Positions 16,909 through 23,155 of a stretch of 64,000 nucleotides of DNA are shown here, one piece after another. This DNA comes from Marinirhabdus sp050859505 (GTDB lineage Bacteria > Bacteroidota > Bacteroidia > Flavobacteriales > Flavobacteriaceae). The notes under the pieces were generated by a model, which saw only the letters and a program-made list of their open reading frames with translations, did no database searches and was not told where the DNA came from. A program made the translations under genes and the position numbers. How positions within the stretch are numbered: the stretch's first letter is position 1; every line of letters starts with the position of its first letter. The stretch covers positions 1,054,001 to 1,118,000 of the forward strand of contig NZ_CP193934.1 of the NCBI RefSeq assembly GCF_050859505.1, written 5' to 3'.

Positions 16909-16944
16909 TCGGAACGTCCAGACTATACAGCCAAAACTGTAACG

Positions 16945-17067
16945 CTATTTCTTAGGCTTCTTCTTTTTGGGAACTGAAGCCTTTAGTACATCGTCGAAAG
17001 AACCTTCTATCTTTAGATTGTCCTTTTGTTTATGTTTTTTAGTTTTATTTGGTTTTTTAATCTCCAT
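16945..17067 (-). CDS. 40-residue Lys-rich micro-protein
   Basis: A very short gene whose ATG lies inside the end of the preceding HEPN-like gene (11-bp overlap, different frame), which points to translational coupling. The product starts with a basic segment (MEIKKPNKTKKHKQK), has a short central motif IEGSFDDVLKASV and ends in a lysine/proline tail (PKKKKPKK). Short proteins with a comparable SFDDVLKAS core and lysine tail occur in other Bacteroidetes, as far as I recall, but I know of no assigned function. The overlap, codon use and conserved-looking core make it likely to be real. Confidence 0.65.
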   Translation of the reverse strand: MEIKKPNKTKKHKQKDNLKIEGSFDDVLKASVPKKKKPKK

Positions 17068-17455
17068 TTGAAGCAGAAAGTTTTAATATTTTATCTAAAT
17101 ATGATTTCGCAACATTAGCTTTTTTCTTACTAACAATATAATTTCTATAACGACAAGTTCTACACATATCGTGTAATTGTCGATATAGTGTTCCAGCTCC
17201 ATTAATTTGCTGCTCCACCAACTTTATTGTTAATTTATGTTTTGATATTTTGTTTCCATCTCTCCTTGATTTGGAAAAATATTGTTCAAAAGTAGAATAA
17301 GAGTTACCGTCTTTATCAATAAAGGGAAATATTTCTTCTTGAACGTGGTGTAATGCAGAATAAAAAGCGGTTGTGATTACCCAATCGTAAAACCTACCGT
17401 CCTGTAAGAGAAAGTCGCAAACATCAAAATTGTGCTTGGAATGAGTTTTAGCCAC
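17057..17455 (-). CDS. HEPN-like domain protein
   Basis: A 132-residue helical protein. The segment RFYDWVITTAFYSALHHVQE (residues about 21-40) and the later LHDMCRTCRYRNYIVSKK have the pattern of HEPN-fold proteins, where a first helix pair carries aromatic and His residues and a late helix carries Arg/Tyr. A clean RxxxxH ribonuclease motif is not obvious, so catalytic activity is uncertain. The start codon is GTG and directly abuts the stop of the upstream gene (TAAGTG), and the next micro-gene overlaps its end. This tight three-gene arrangement resembles toxin-antitoxin or defence cassettes; that role is inference. Confidence 0.6.
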   Translation of the reverse strand: MAKTHSKHNFDVCDFLLQDGRFYDWVITTAFYSALHHVQEEIFPFIDKDGNSYSTFEQYFSKSRRDGNKISKHKLTIKLVEQQINGAGTLYRQLHDMCRTCRYRNYIVSKKKANVAKSYLDKILKLSASNGD

Positions 17456-17941
17456 TTACTTTTTCATTTTGTAATCCAAGAAAAAGCCGTCAGCCGCTAA
17501 TAGACTTGTATTAAAACCTTCTTTTTCTCTATCAGAGAACATGAACATTACATTGTAATATTCATCGCTCATAACTTCTTCTTCAATAGTTGAAGCAAAA
17601 TCGTAAGAAACTAAAAAGTTTTCCGAAATAAACTCATCCTCTGACATTGTTACAAGGATAACAAAATCATTATAAGCATTAATCTTTAAATGAGCAGAAA
17701 TAGGATTAATTTTAATTTGATTTAAAAAAGTAATCATCCTCTTGGTAAAAGAAGCCGATTTCTTGATATTCTCGTTCAATTTATCAACAAATAGGTTATG
17801 ATTTGCCTTAACTCCGTCAGCTTTGCCTCTTAAATAAGCATCGATAACATCATCATTAGTGTATATTGAATTTTTATCAACAGAAACCTCCCAAGTATCG
17901 GGGGTTTGTATCCCGCCGTTAATTACATCTGTGTTTTCCAT
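17456..17941 (-). CDS. Uncharacterised first gene of the HEPN-like cassette
   Basis: A 161-residue acidic protein of no family I can name. The N-terminal half is helical (VIDAYLRGKADGVKANHN and on through NENIKKSASFTKRM). The C-terminal half is strand-rich with FVILVTMSEDEF, an acidic EEEVMSDEYYNVMFMFS stretch and the end NTSLLAADGFFLDYK. This second half could be a degenerate nucleotidyltransferase-like fold, which would make the pair resemble MNT/HEPN modules, but no Gly-Ser/Asp-x-Asp motif is seen. The open frame extends upstream to 18043, but the ATG at 17941 is chosen because a TACATTTG promoter box lies at 17952-17959, only about 10 bp before it. The downstream GTG abuts its stop. Confidence 0.65.
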   Translation of the reverse strand: MENTDVINGGIQTPDTWEVSVDKNSIYTNDDVIDAYLRGKADGVKANHNLFVDKLNENIKKSASFTKRMITFLNQIKINPISAHLKINAYNDFVILVTMSEDEFISENFLVSYDFASTIEEEVMSDEYYNVMFMFSDREKEGFNTSLLAADGFFLDYKMKK

Positions 17942-17951
17942 AAAGTGGGTG

Positions 17952-17959
17952 CAAATGTA
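17952..17959 (-). promoter_or_regulatory. -7 promoter box of the HEPN-like cassette
   Basis: On the minus strand TACATTTG matches TAnnTTTG. The predicted transcript would carry only about five untranslated bases before the ATG at 17941, which rules out the longer frame starting at 18043. Confidence 0.5.
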
Positions 17960-18029
17960 TAATATATATTTATACTGACGCATTAAAAATATGGAATTTT
18001 TTCTAATTACAACGACAATTATAAAAATA

Positions 18030-18971
18030 TTAAATATTTTCAACCAATTTTTTATAACTCAAAACGCTCTCACTTTGCCCTAAGAACAACTCGAAACGCT
18101 CTTGACTTGTTAAGTTTCTAGTATTATAACGGTTCGCATACTCGTCTAAATAACGCTCTAAATGCTTCTCGCTTACGTGGTGGTATATTCCATTAATTCC
18201 ACGCTTTAACTGACTCCAAAAGTTCTCTATTGTATTGGTATGGCAGTTGCCAACTACATACTGACTAGCTGAATGCACTACCGTTCTATGCGTGTACGTT
18301 TTGCCTACGCTGTGGTATATTCTGCTCTCGTCCGTATGGATTTCCGCACCCTTCCCGATATGCTTTTCTATAAGTGGTAAAATTTCTTCATTGGTAGCAC
18401 GTTTTACGTGTCTAACAATAATGTCCCCACCTCGCTCAACAAAGCCTACTACCATTCTTTTAGGTTGGTATGGTGTACCGTCATTGTTTAATGAAGGATT
18501 TGTTTTTGAACGTTGCTTTTTAAAGTGCTTGTTTCCTTCCTTGCTTCCAATGTACGCTTCGTCAATCTCTACCATATTGGTATCACCCAACATTGCAGGA
18601 GCCTCTACTTTCAGCATTTCTCTAATTCTATGTAGTACGTGCCATGCTGATTTTTGAGTGATACCTAAATCACTTGCAAGTTGTACGCTAGAGATACCCT
18701 TCTTGTGGTTAGTGGCTAAGAAAATAGCGCCGAACCAAGTACGTAACGGAATTTTAGAATTCTCAAAGATAGTACCCACCTTTACCGTGAAGTCTTTTCT
18801 ACATTCTTTATCTGAACATCTGTAGCCTCTCTTTGTAGTATAAGGAGTCTTATCACTATCACAATGAGGACAAACAGGCTCACCAGCCCATCTTACATTT
18901 TCGTAATATTCAATGCAGGTACTTTCCTCTTTGAAGTAATCTAAAAGCTGTATTAGTGATTTGAAGTTCAT
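18030..18971 (-). CDS. IS1595 family (ISXO2-like) transposase
   Basis: A full-length 313-residue transposase of the IS1595/ISXO2 type. The N-terminal zinc ribbon is clear: CPHCDSDKTPYTTKRGYRC and the following CxxxxC (residues about 34-58). A helix-turn-helix follows (SSVQLASDLGITQKSAWHVLHRIRE), then the DDE-type ISXO2 domain with VEIDEAYIGSKEGN, IHTDESRIYHSV and IENFWSQLKRGINGIYHHVSE. It appears intact. I could not find matching terminal repeats with a GGG tip or a target duplication around it, so it may be a stranded or domesticated transposase. It is transcribed away from the micro-gene at 19076 from a shared divergent region. Confidence 0.92.
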   Translation of the reverse strand: MNFKSLIQLLDYFKEESTCIEYYENVRWAGEPVCPHCDSDKTPYTTKRGYRCSDKECRKDFTVKVGTIFENSKIPLRTWFGAIFLATNHKKGISSVQLASDLGITQKSAWHVLHRIREMLKVEAPAMLGDTNMVEIDEAYIGSKEGNKHFKKQRSKTNPSLNNDGTPYQPKRMVVGFVERGGDIIVRHVKRATNEEILPLIEKHIGKGAEIHTDESRIYHSVGKTYTHRTVVHSASQYVVGNCHTNTIENFWSQLKRGINGIYHHVSEKHLERYLDEYANRYNTRNLTSQERFELFLGQSESVLSYKKLVENI

Positions 18972-18991
18972 AGTTCCTTGGTTTTGTTATA

Positions 18992-19071
18992 CAAATATAA
19001 CCGAATATATTGATATTCACAAGTAATAATACAATAATATTCGGTTAAAATGATATTTTGTACTATATTTG
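18992..19071. promoter_or_regulatory. Divergent promoters flanking a perfect 10-bp dyad
   Basis: AACCGAATAT (18999-19008) and ATATTCGGTT (19037-19046) form a perfect inverted repeat. A TATATTTG box on each side (minus strand 18992-18999 for the transposase, plus strand 19064-19071 for the micro-gene) matches TAnnTTTG. One regulator could control both genes. Confidence 0.55.
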
Positions 19072-19075
19072 CTCT

Positions 19076-19282
19076 ATGACTACATATAAAGAACGGCAAG
19101 AGAACCTCGAATACTTCGTGTTACTTGAGGATTGTAATGTTTTGGGAACTTTTGGAAACTTGAAAAAGGTTTGTGATTTCCTAGATGGAAATGATTTCTA
19201 TTCTTATAATACAATCGTAAGGAAAAAAACCTACCCCGTAACCTATAAAAATTACAAAGTTTTTAAGGTCAAGCACTATTGA
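19076..19282 (+). CDS. 68-residue micro-protein, family member A
   Basis: A small protein with the pattern YFVLLEDCNVLGTFGNLKKV, a middle helix with CDFLDG, and the C-terminal TYPVTYKNYKVFKVKHY. I recognise no named family. Its last 50 residues are duplicated in a broken inverted copy at 16420-16608, and the convergent gene at 19276-19497 encodes a protein of similar length and layout. The start is the ATG at 19076 rather than the TTG six codons upstream, which lies inside the -7 box; the mRNA would be almost leaderless. Its stop overlaps that of the convergent gene by a few bases. Confidence 0.7.
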   Translation: MTTYKERQENLEYFVLLEDCNVLGTFGNLKKVCDFLDGNDFYSYNTIVRKKTYPVTYKNYKVFKVKHY

Positions 19283-19497
19283 CCTATTACTCTTTGGAAA
19301 ATATAAATTTTATTATCAACCTTATTGTGATATGGATAGGGGTTTTGCTTCTTTAGCTTACGATAAAAATGTTCATATCTGGTATTACTATTATACTTGT
19401 TCACAAACTCTCTATGTAATTCAGACAGATTAAAACCATAGCAAATAACTTTATTGTCACTAATTACTACATAAAATGAGTCAATATCGTTGCGCAA
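19276..19497 (-). CDS. 73-residue micro-protein, family member B
   Basis: A small basic protein, convergent with and overlapping the end of member A by 7 bp. Its layout parallels A: SFYVVISDNKVICYGFNLSE against A's YFVLLEDCNVLGTFGNLKK, an Arg/Lys-rich middle (RYEHFYRKLKKQNPYPYH) and a last strand KIYIFQRV against A's YKVFKVK. The two look like divergent paralogues, possibly a one-domain DNA- or protein-binding fold; no function is known. The only start available is a TTG at 19497, which is part of a repeated GCAAAATAA dyad, so the gene may be autoregulated. Confidence 0.6.
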   Translation of the reverse strand: MRNDIDSFYVVISDNKVICYGFNLSELHREFVNKYNSNTRYEHFYRKLKKQNPYPYHNKVDNKIYIFQRVIGQ

Positions 19498-19548
19498 AAT
19501 AATTTAGGTTATTTAATACTTGTGCAAAATAACTTAAATTATTTTGCA
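19494..19548. promoter_or_regulatory. Two operator-like dyads upstream of micro-gene B
   Basis: A near-perfect 26-bp palindrome occupies 19523-19548 (arms TGCAAAATAA and TTATTTTGCA). A second, half-conserved copy (GCAAAATAATTTAGGTTATTT) lies at 19494-19514, overlapping the start of micro-gene B. Two spaced dyads at a start codon suggest repressor sites. Confidence 0.55.
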
Positions 19549-19587
19549 TTTAACCATATTTTGTTAGGATATTAATATTTACATGCA

Positions 19588-19595
19588 TATATTTG
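19588..19595 (+). promoter_or_regulatory. -7 promoter box of the structured RNA
   Basis: TATATTTG matches TAnnTTTG and predicts a transcript start near 19602. A TTG at 19561-19563 could serve as the -33 element, with spacing slightly longer than usual. Confidence 0.5.
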
Positions 19596-19601
19596 TAAAA
19601 C

Positions 19602-19797
19602 AGAAACCCCACCGAGAGCCAGTTTCCAACTTGGAAGGTTGGCGGTATTCTCGACAGGATTTCTTCTAGTATTGTGACGGGTTGAGTCTGCTAAACTCGG
19701 TTTAAGAGTGGATTGCACTCCACGACTACTGCAAATGAGACAGTCTTCAACCCCCGTCGGAAAAATTATTTTAGAGCACCCTTAGGGTGCTTTTTTT
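19602..19797 (+). ncRNA. Structured non-coding RNA, family unknown
   Basis: About 195 nt without a convincing reading frame, lying between a promoter box and an intrinsic terminator. Visible helices: CGAGA (19613-19617) with TCTCG (19649-19653), enclosing a CCAAC/GGTTGG hairpin; a long closing stem GACGGGTTGA (19676-19685) with TTCAACCCCCGTC (19746-19758); and inside it a hairpin GTGGA/TCCAC (19708-19723). The GC content is well above the surrounding island. I do not recognise it as 6S, tmRNA, SRP or RNase P RNA. A flavobacterial Rfam-type motif is possible. Confidence 0.6.
19775..19797 (+). terminator. Intrinsic terminator of the structured RNA
   Basis: AGCACCC, loop TTA, GGGTGCT, then a run of seven T. 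The T run overlaps the stop codon of the convergent gene at 19796. Confidence 0.85.
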
Positions 19798-20323
19798 ATT
19801 CATCATCTTTATATTGTACGCTAACACTGTGGATGTTTGAAGGTGTATATTTTTTGTTCGGCAGATATGATTTACTTAGACTACCATTTTCAACCCATTC
19901 AGGTAATGCATAGTAAGAGTATTTTCTGCTATTGTTGATTTTCACCAAAACTAGGTTGCCAATTTTATATTGGTGACGAATTATGTATTTCAATTCTTTA
20001 TCAATCCCAGTCTTAGCCTTATAATCATCCATTAGTTGTTGTCTGTTGGCGGCTTTTTCTAAATGACTTAAAAGTCCAACCACAATATTATCAGAAAGGT
20101 CAACCGAATCACGTTCGTCATTCTTTTTTTCCTTGTATTCTGGCTCAAACAGATTTGGCTCATTAACCTTGCTATTGATTTCCACCTTATTAAGTTCAGC
20201 ATTGTACACGTAAGACTGTAACTCTCCTATTAGATTGTTTAGAGCTAAATACTCAATGACGTCAGAACTGCCTCTAAGTTCATTGAGCCTTGTTTTGTAA
20301 AAATCTACCTGTTCTTGTTTCAT
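19796..20323 (-). CDS. Uncharacterised island protein
   Basis: A 175-residue protein without a recognised family. The N-terminal 55 residues are predicted helical (MKQEQVDFYKTRLNELRG, then LALNNLIGELQSYVY), followed by an acidic/charged linker (about 60-80). The C-terminal part (ANRQQLMDDYKAKTGI, RHQYKIGNLVLVKI, KYSYYALPEWV) has a helix-helix-wing rhythm like that of a winged-helix domain. This suggests, weakly, a DNA-binding protein. Its stop codon overlaps the terminator of the structured RNA transcribed toward it, so the two transcripts converge tightly. Confidence 0.65.
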   Translation of the reverse strand: MKQEQVDFYKTRLNELRGSSDVIEYLALNNLIGELQSYVYNAELNKVEINSKVNEPNLFEPEYKEKKNDERDSVDLSDNIVVGLLSHLEKAANRQQLMDDYKAKTGIDKELKYIIRHQYKIGNLVLVKINNSRKYSYYALPEWVENGSLSKSYLPNKKYTPSNIHSVSVQYKDDE

Positions 20324-20515
20324 GTTGTAAACTTACGACAAATAAAAACACTAATAAAAACTTTATTCGTGTTTTTTAACCCCTACTTGTTAACATTTCT
20401 TCTACTTTATTAACACTAGGAATGTTAAGAACACGTTTAAAACGTTAAGCGAAACGTTTGTAATTCCCATTAAAAATGTTTACTAATTGTTTTTAGAGCG
20501 TATGAATAAGTCGCT

Positions 20516-20746
20516 CTATTTAAGGAGTTCTAAGTATTTATTAATTAATTCCCCGCTATCAAAAGCAGTAATATCCCGTACCTTCAAACTATCGGTAAAA
20601 CAAACAGCTTCAATAAAGAACGTGTCCTTTGCGTAAAGACCGTATTTAAGACCGTCGATAGTTTCGACGTGTAGAAACTCCGATTGCTCAAAAACAACAG
20701 TTTCTTTATCCTTTTGAGATAGCATATTAAACTCGTAGAGTGTCAT
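20516..20746 (-). CDS. Uncharacterised small protein downstream of SRAP gene
   Basis: A 76-residue acidic protein beginning MTLYEFNMLSQKDKETVVFE and containing GLKYGLYAKDTFFIEAVCF. No family is recognised. Its ATG overlaps the stop codon of the SRAP gene by one base (TAATG), so the two are translationally coupled and are likely to be used together. About 190 bp of AT-rich sequence without an obvious feature separate it from the next gene on its 3' side. Confidence 0.65.
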   Translation of the reverse strand: MTLYEFNMLSQKDKETVVFEQSEFLHVETIDGLKYGLYAKDTFFIEAVCFTDSLKVRDITAFDSGELINKYLELLK

Positions 20747-21468
20747 TAGAAAAGGGTGTCTTTTTGAACGGGTTTTATTATTGAAGGATTGTTAGTATCA
20801 ATATTTCGTTTGTATAGGTCACGGCTTACAGGATGGGCTGTAAATTCTTTTGAAGTAAAACCGTTTTGCATTAATTCCGTGATGTTATTGTCGTTTAGGC
20901 GGTCATTCAGCCACTCATCTTTTAAGCCTTCATCTAATACTAAAGGCATACGCTTTTTAACGTTGTGAACCTCGCTAAAGAACTCGTTTGCTTCGGTGGT
21001 GATTATAGTACAGGAGTAGGCAAATTCTGCAATTTGAGAGTACAACCCAGCAAATACAAATAAATCCCGCCCGTCTTTATATTCCTTTGTAGGTATGTGG
21101 CAGTAATAAGGTATTGAAATATTATTTTCTTTGTGTGGTTCGAAAAAACCATCTGCAAGAATTAAGCAACGTTTTTCCCTTGCGCTAGTCTTGAACGTGC
21201 CAGAACTTAAAATCGTTTCGCTCTTTGCATTGTAAGTATTGTATTTTTTTCTAAAGTTATCTATATCCTTCATTGCCCATTCTGGAACAAATCCCCAAGT
21301 AGAAGGATAAATTTCATCGGGTGCGTGCATCGGTATTATCTGAAGGTTAGGAAAGCCAAATGCGGAACGGTGGTAAAAAGGCTCATACTCCAATGGAACG
21401 GCAAAACTAGCCTGCGCATAATCTTCCATTGCTTCTTTTATTTTAGTTGATGATGTTTCGTAGCACAT
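20746..21468 (-). CDS. SRAP domain protein (YedK/HMCES family)
   Basis: A 240-residue SOS-response-associated peptidase-like protein. Family members use the cysteine exposed after Met removal to crosslink to abasic sites in single-stranded DNA, protecting replication forks. Here Cys2 is present (MCYETSS), the conserved NAKSE loop is seen (NAKSETI, near residue 78), the glutamate is in LADGFFEPH, and the histidine loop is HNVKKRMPLVLDE. All key residues are therefore in place. Such genes often travel on phages and mobile islands. It is followed, with a one-base overlap, by the 76-residue gene, and preceded by a small gene with its own promoter. Confidence 0.93.
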   Translation of the reverse strand: MCYETSSTKIKEAMEDYAQASFAVPLEYEPFYHRSAFGFPNLQIIPMHAPDEIYPSTWGFVPEWAMKDIDNFRKKYNTYNAKSETILSSGTFKTSAREKRCLILADGFFEPHKENNISIPYYCHIPTKEYKDGRDLFVFAGLYSQIAEFAYSCTIITTEANEFFSEVHNVKKRMPLVLDEGLKDEWLNDRLNDNNITELMQNGFTSKEFTAHPVSRDLYKRNIDTNNPSIIKPVQKDTLF

Positions 21469-21483
21469 AGAATAAAGATAGTA

Positions 21484-21654
21484 TTATTCTAAGACATTAA
21501 TAATCCTGTTCATATATTCAGCTTCGGTAGGATCAACGTTATAGAATTGGGAAATCTTATCAAATGCTTCCTCTAATGTGTCAGCAACTACAGTTTCGTA
21601 TCTGTAGCCACCACCATAAGGGTATCGCATCCAATAGCTTTGTTTTACTTTCAT
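21484..21654 (-). CDS. Uncharacterised 56-residue protein upstream of SRAP gene
   Basis: A small protein starting MKVKQSYWMRYPYGGGYRYE and ending with a helix DKISQFYNVDPTEAEYMNRI. No family is recognised. The frame is open to 21693, but the -7 box TACCTTTG at 21673-21680 lies inside that extension, and the extra residues are encoded by the operator dyad. The ATG at 21654 is therefore chosen. It lies 15 bp before the SRAP gene in the same direction and is probably the first gene of a three-gene operon with SRAP and the 76-residue protein. Confidence 0.65.
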   Translation of the reverse strand: MKVKQSYWMRYPYGGGYRYETVVADTLEEAFDKISQFYNVDPTEAEYMNRIINVLE

Positions 21655-21658
21655 ATTT

Positions 21659-21695
21659 ATTTGGAAATACTCCAAAGGTAGGAAATATTCCAAAT
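21659..21695. promoter_or_regulatory. Dyad operator around the SRAP-operon promoter
   Basis: ATTTGGAAATACTCC and GGAAATATTCCAAAT form an imperfect inverted repeat (12 of 15 pairs) spanning the -7 box TACCTTTG (minus strand 21673-21680). A repressor bound here would block the promoter. The divergent HEPN-like gene at 21741 may share the control. Confidence 0.55.
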
Positions 21696-21740
21696 AATAT
21701 CTAAAATTATTGTTATGGTAAAAACTTCTATCTTTATTTT

Positions 21741-22214
21741 ATGAATGAATTAGAGTGGCTTTTTACTTCTGCATTGCAATTAAGAAAATCAGGACAAGAC
21801 TTTCTTAATAGCTTTGATTTTGAAAACGAAACAACCCCTCCTATTGCTTTTCTTATTAATATTAGCTTCGCTTGCGAACTATTCCTTAAATATATTATAG
21901 AAAAAGAGGGTGGAAAAAAAACAGGGCACGATATGAAAGACATTTACAACGAAATCAGTAATGAGTCTAAATTTTATATCTCTTCTAATATTTGCGCAAT
22001 TTTATATTCTCAAAAAGATGAGGTTTTTTTTCGTAAGGGCTATACAACAACTTTAGAAGAACATTCAAATATTTTTTATGAATGGAGATATATACACCAA
22101 TTTGTTGACAAACTCACTTCGAATGATATTAACTATGGTTTTCTTAGTAATTTTAGTCTGGTTTTAGAGAAACGCGCCTATATACTCCGCGGTCAGGATC
22201 AAAGCCCAACCTAA
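21741..22214 (+). CDS. HEPN-like protein
   Basis: A 157-residue helical protein resembling HEPN-domain proteins of defence systems. The pattern includes INISFACELFLKYIIEKEGG (residues about 38-57), the following KTGHDMKDIYNEI, and the late EEHSNIFYEWRYIHQFVDK in which an aromatic-Trp-Arg-Tyr cluster recurs in the family. An exact RxxxxH motif is not visible, so nuclease activity is uncertain. It is divergent from the SRAP operon, and its last 62 bp overlap the end of the convergent 71-residue gene. Confidence 0.6.
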   Translation: MNELEWLFTSALQLRKSGQDFLNSFDFENETTPPIAFLINISFACELFLKYIIEKEGGKKTGHDMKDIYNEISNESKFYISSNICAILYSQKDEVFFRKGYTTTLEEHSNIFYEWRYIHQFVDKLTSNDINYGFLSNFSLVLEKRAYILRGQDQSPT

Positions 22215-22368
22215 AACCTCTTAACCACTCTGTTTTTCTTTCGTCATAAGTATAAACAAAAAAATCACCCCCTATATCCTCATGGGCAATACTCAATCCG
22301 TGCCTTTTTGAAACCTCGATGATTTCCTCTATAAATGCTTTTGCTCTTTTATTGTTTATTGCGTCCAT
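22153..22368 (-). CDS. Uncharacterised 71-residue protein at the island's right end
   Basis: A small protein with an N-terminal amphipathic helix (NNKRAKAFIEEIIEVSKRHG) followed by LSIAHEDIGGDFFVYTYDE and a tail rich in Arg and Asp. Short proteins with a comparable 'LSISHED' stretch occur in phages and mobile elements to my recollection, but no function is known. It is convergent with, and overlaps by 62 bp, the HEPN-like gene. It is the last gene before the right inverted repeat. Confidence 0.6.
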   Translation of the reverse strand: MDAINNKRAKAFIEEIIEVSKRHGLSIAHEDIGGDFFVYTYDERKTEWLRGFRLGFDPDRGVYRRVSLKPD

Positions 22369-22404
22369 TTTTTAATTTTTTAAAATTTACGCACCGAGCA
22401 AACC

Positions 22405-22442
22405 GTTGAGGTTTGTGGTGCTTTGTATATAATTGCCCTATA
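22405..22442. repeat. Right terminal inverted repeat of the accessory island
   Basis: Starts GTTGAGGTTTGTGGTGCTTT and ends near GCCCTATA, the reverse complement of 14671-14708 with about three mismatches. Bases 22391-22420 can also fold into a hairpin (GCACC...GGTGC, with inner AAACC/GGTTT). Confidence 0.75.
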
Positions 22443-22566
22443 AACACTTCCCAACCGACTCCTTTTTCCAACCTGTCTAATATTTGCACTGTTGGAATAC
22501 ATCAACAACGGCTACCAGACCGATTCTGGAAAATAACTTAACTGTTAGAAATTAAAATTTATTAGT

Positions 22567-22899
22567 ATGAACGCACTTAGAAACAAAGTACAGTTGATTG
22601 GAAGATTGGGACAAGACCCAGAAATCGTAACCTTTAAAGACGGCAACAAAATGGCAAAATTTTCTATGGCCACGGACGATAGCTACAAAGACAAAGAAGG
22701 ACAAAAAGTAGAACGTGCTTATTGGCACAATGTAGTTGTAAAAGGGGGTCTAGTAAATGTAGTAGAAAACTACGTAACCAAAGGCCAGGAAATCGCCATA
22801 GAAGGCAAGCTCACAAACCGCTCTTGGGACGATAAAGATGGTACAAAACATTATATCACAGAGGTGTTGTGTAATGAGTTGTTGATGTTGAGCAAATAA
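22567..22899 (+). CDS. ssb: Single-stranded DNA-binding protein
   Basis: An OB-fold SSB that coats single-stranded DNA in replication, repair or recombination. Typical stretches are MNALRNKVQLIGRLGQDPEI at the start, MAKFSMATDDSYKD, the motif WHNVVVKGG, and KGQEIAIEGKLTNRSWDD. At 110 residues it ends right after the OB fold and lacks the acidic C-terminal tip that recruits partner proteins, so it is probably the secondary SSB found in many Bacteroidetes rather than the main replication SSB. It lies just outside the island and is followed by a strong terminator. Confidence 0.93.
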   Translation: MNALRNKVQLIGRLGQDPEIVTFKDGNKMAKFSMATDDSYKDKEGQKVERAYWHNVVVKGGLVNVVENYVTKGQEIAIEGKLTNRSWDDKDGTKHYITEVLCNELLMLSK

Positions 22900-22921
22900 T
22901 TCGTTTACTTCGATACAATTT

Positions 22922-22955
22922 AAAAATAGAGGCGCCTTGTTGCGCCTTTATTTTT
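22922..22955 (+). terminator. Intrinsic terminator after ssb
   Basis: AGGCGC, loop CTTGTT, GCGCCT, followed by TTATTTTT; the flanking A and T tracts extend the stem and would allow use in both directions. Confidence 0.85.
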
Positions 22956-23155
22956 AAACCACTCAGCAACCTTAGATTTGGAAGTATAAAAAACTTAAAG
23001 AATAAGGGTTCTTGAGCAGTTTTTACAAGGGTAAAACAAACTATTAATCAAAGGTCCCTGAGTGATTTTCAATAATCTTGGCATTACCAAGATTATAAAA
23101 AATTGTACCGAAGGGCCGGTACCCCATCCCCAAAATTATCACTAATTTTACCACA

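Noticed and set aside
16811..16944. Possible structured RNA with repeated CTATAC and CGGA/TCCG pairs
   Set aside because: The pairs are short, no terminator follows, and the stretch is better explained by a small reading frame.
17942..18029. Possible right end of the IS1595 element near a GGGTGCAAATG sequence
   Set aside because: No inverted partner was found on the other side of the transposase; the sequence is better read as the promoter of the HEPN-like cassette.
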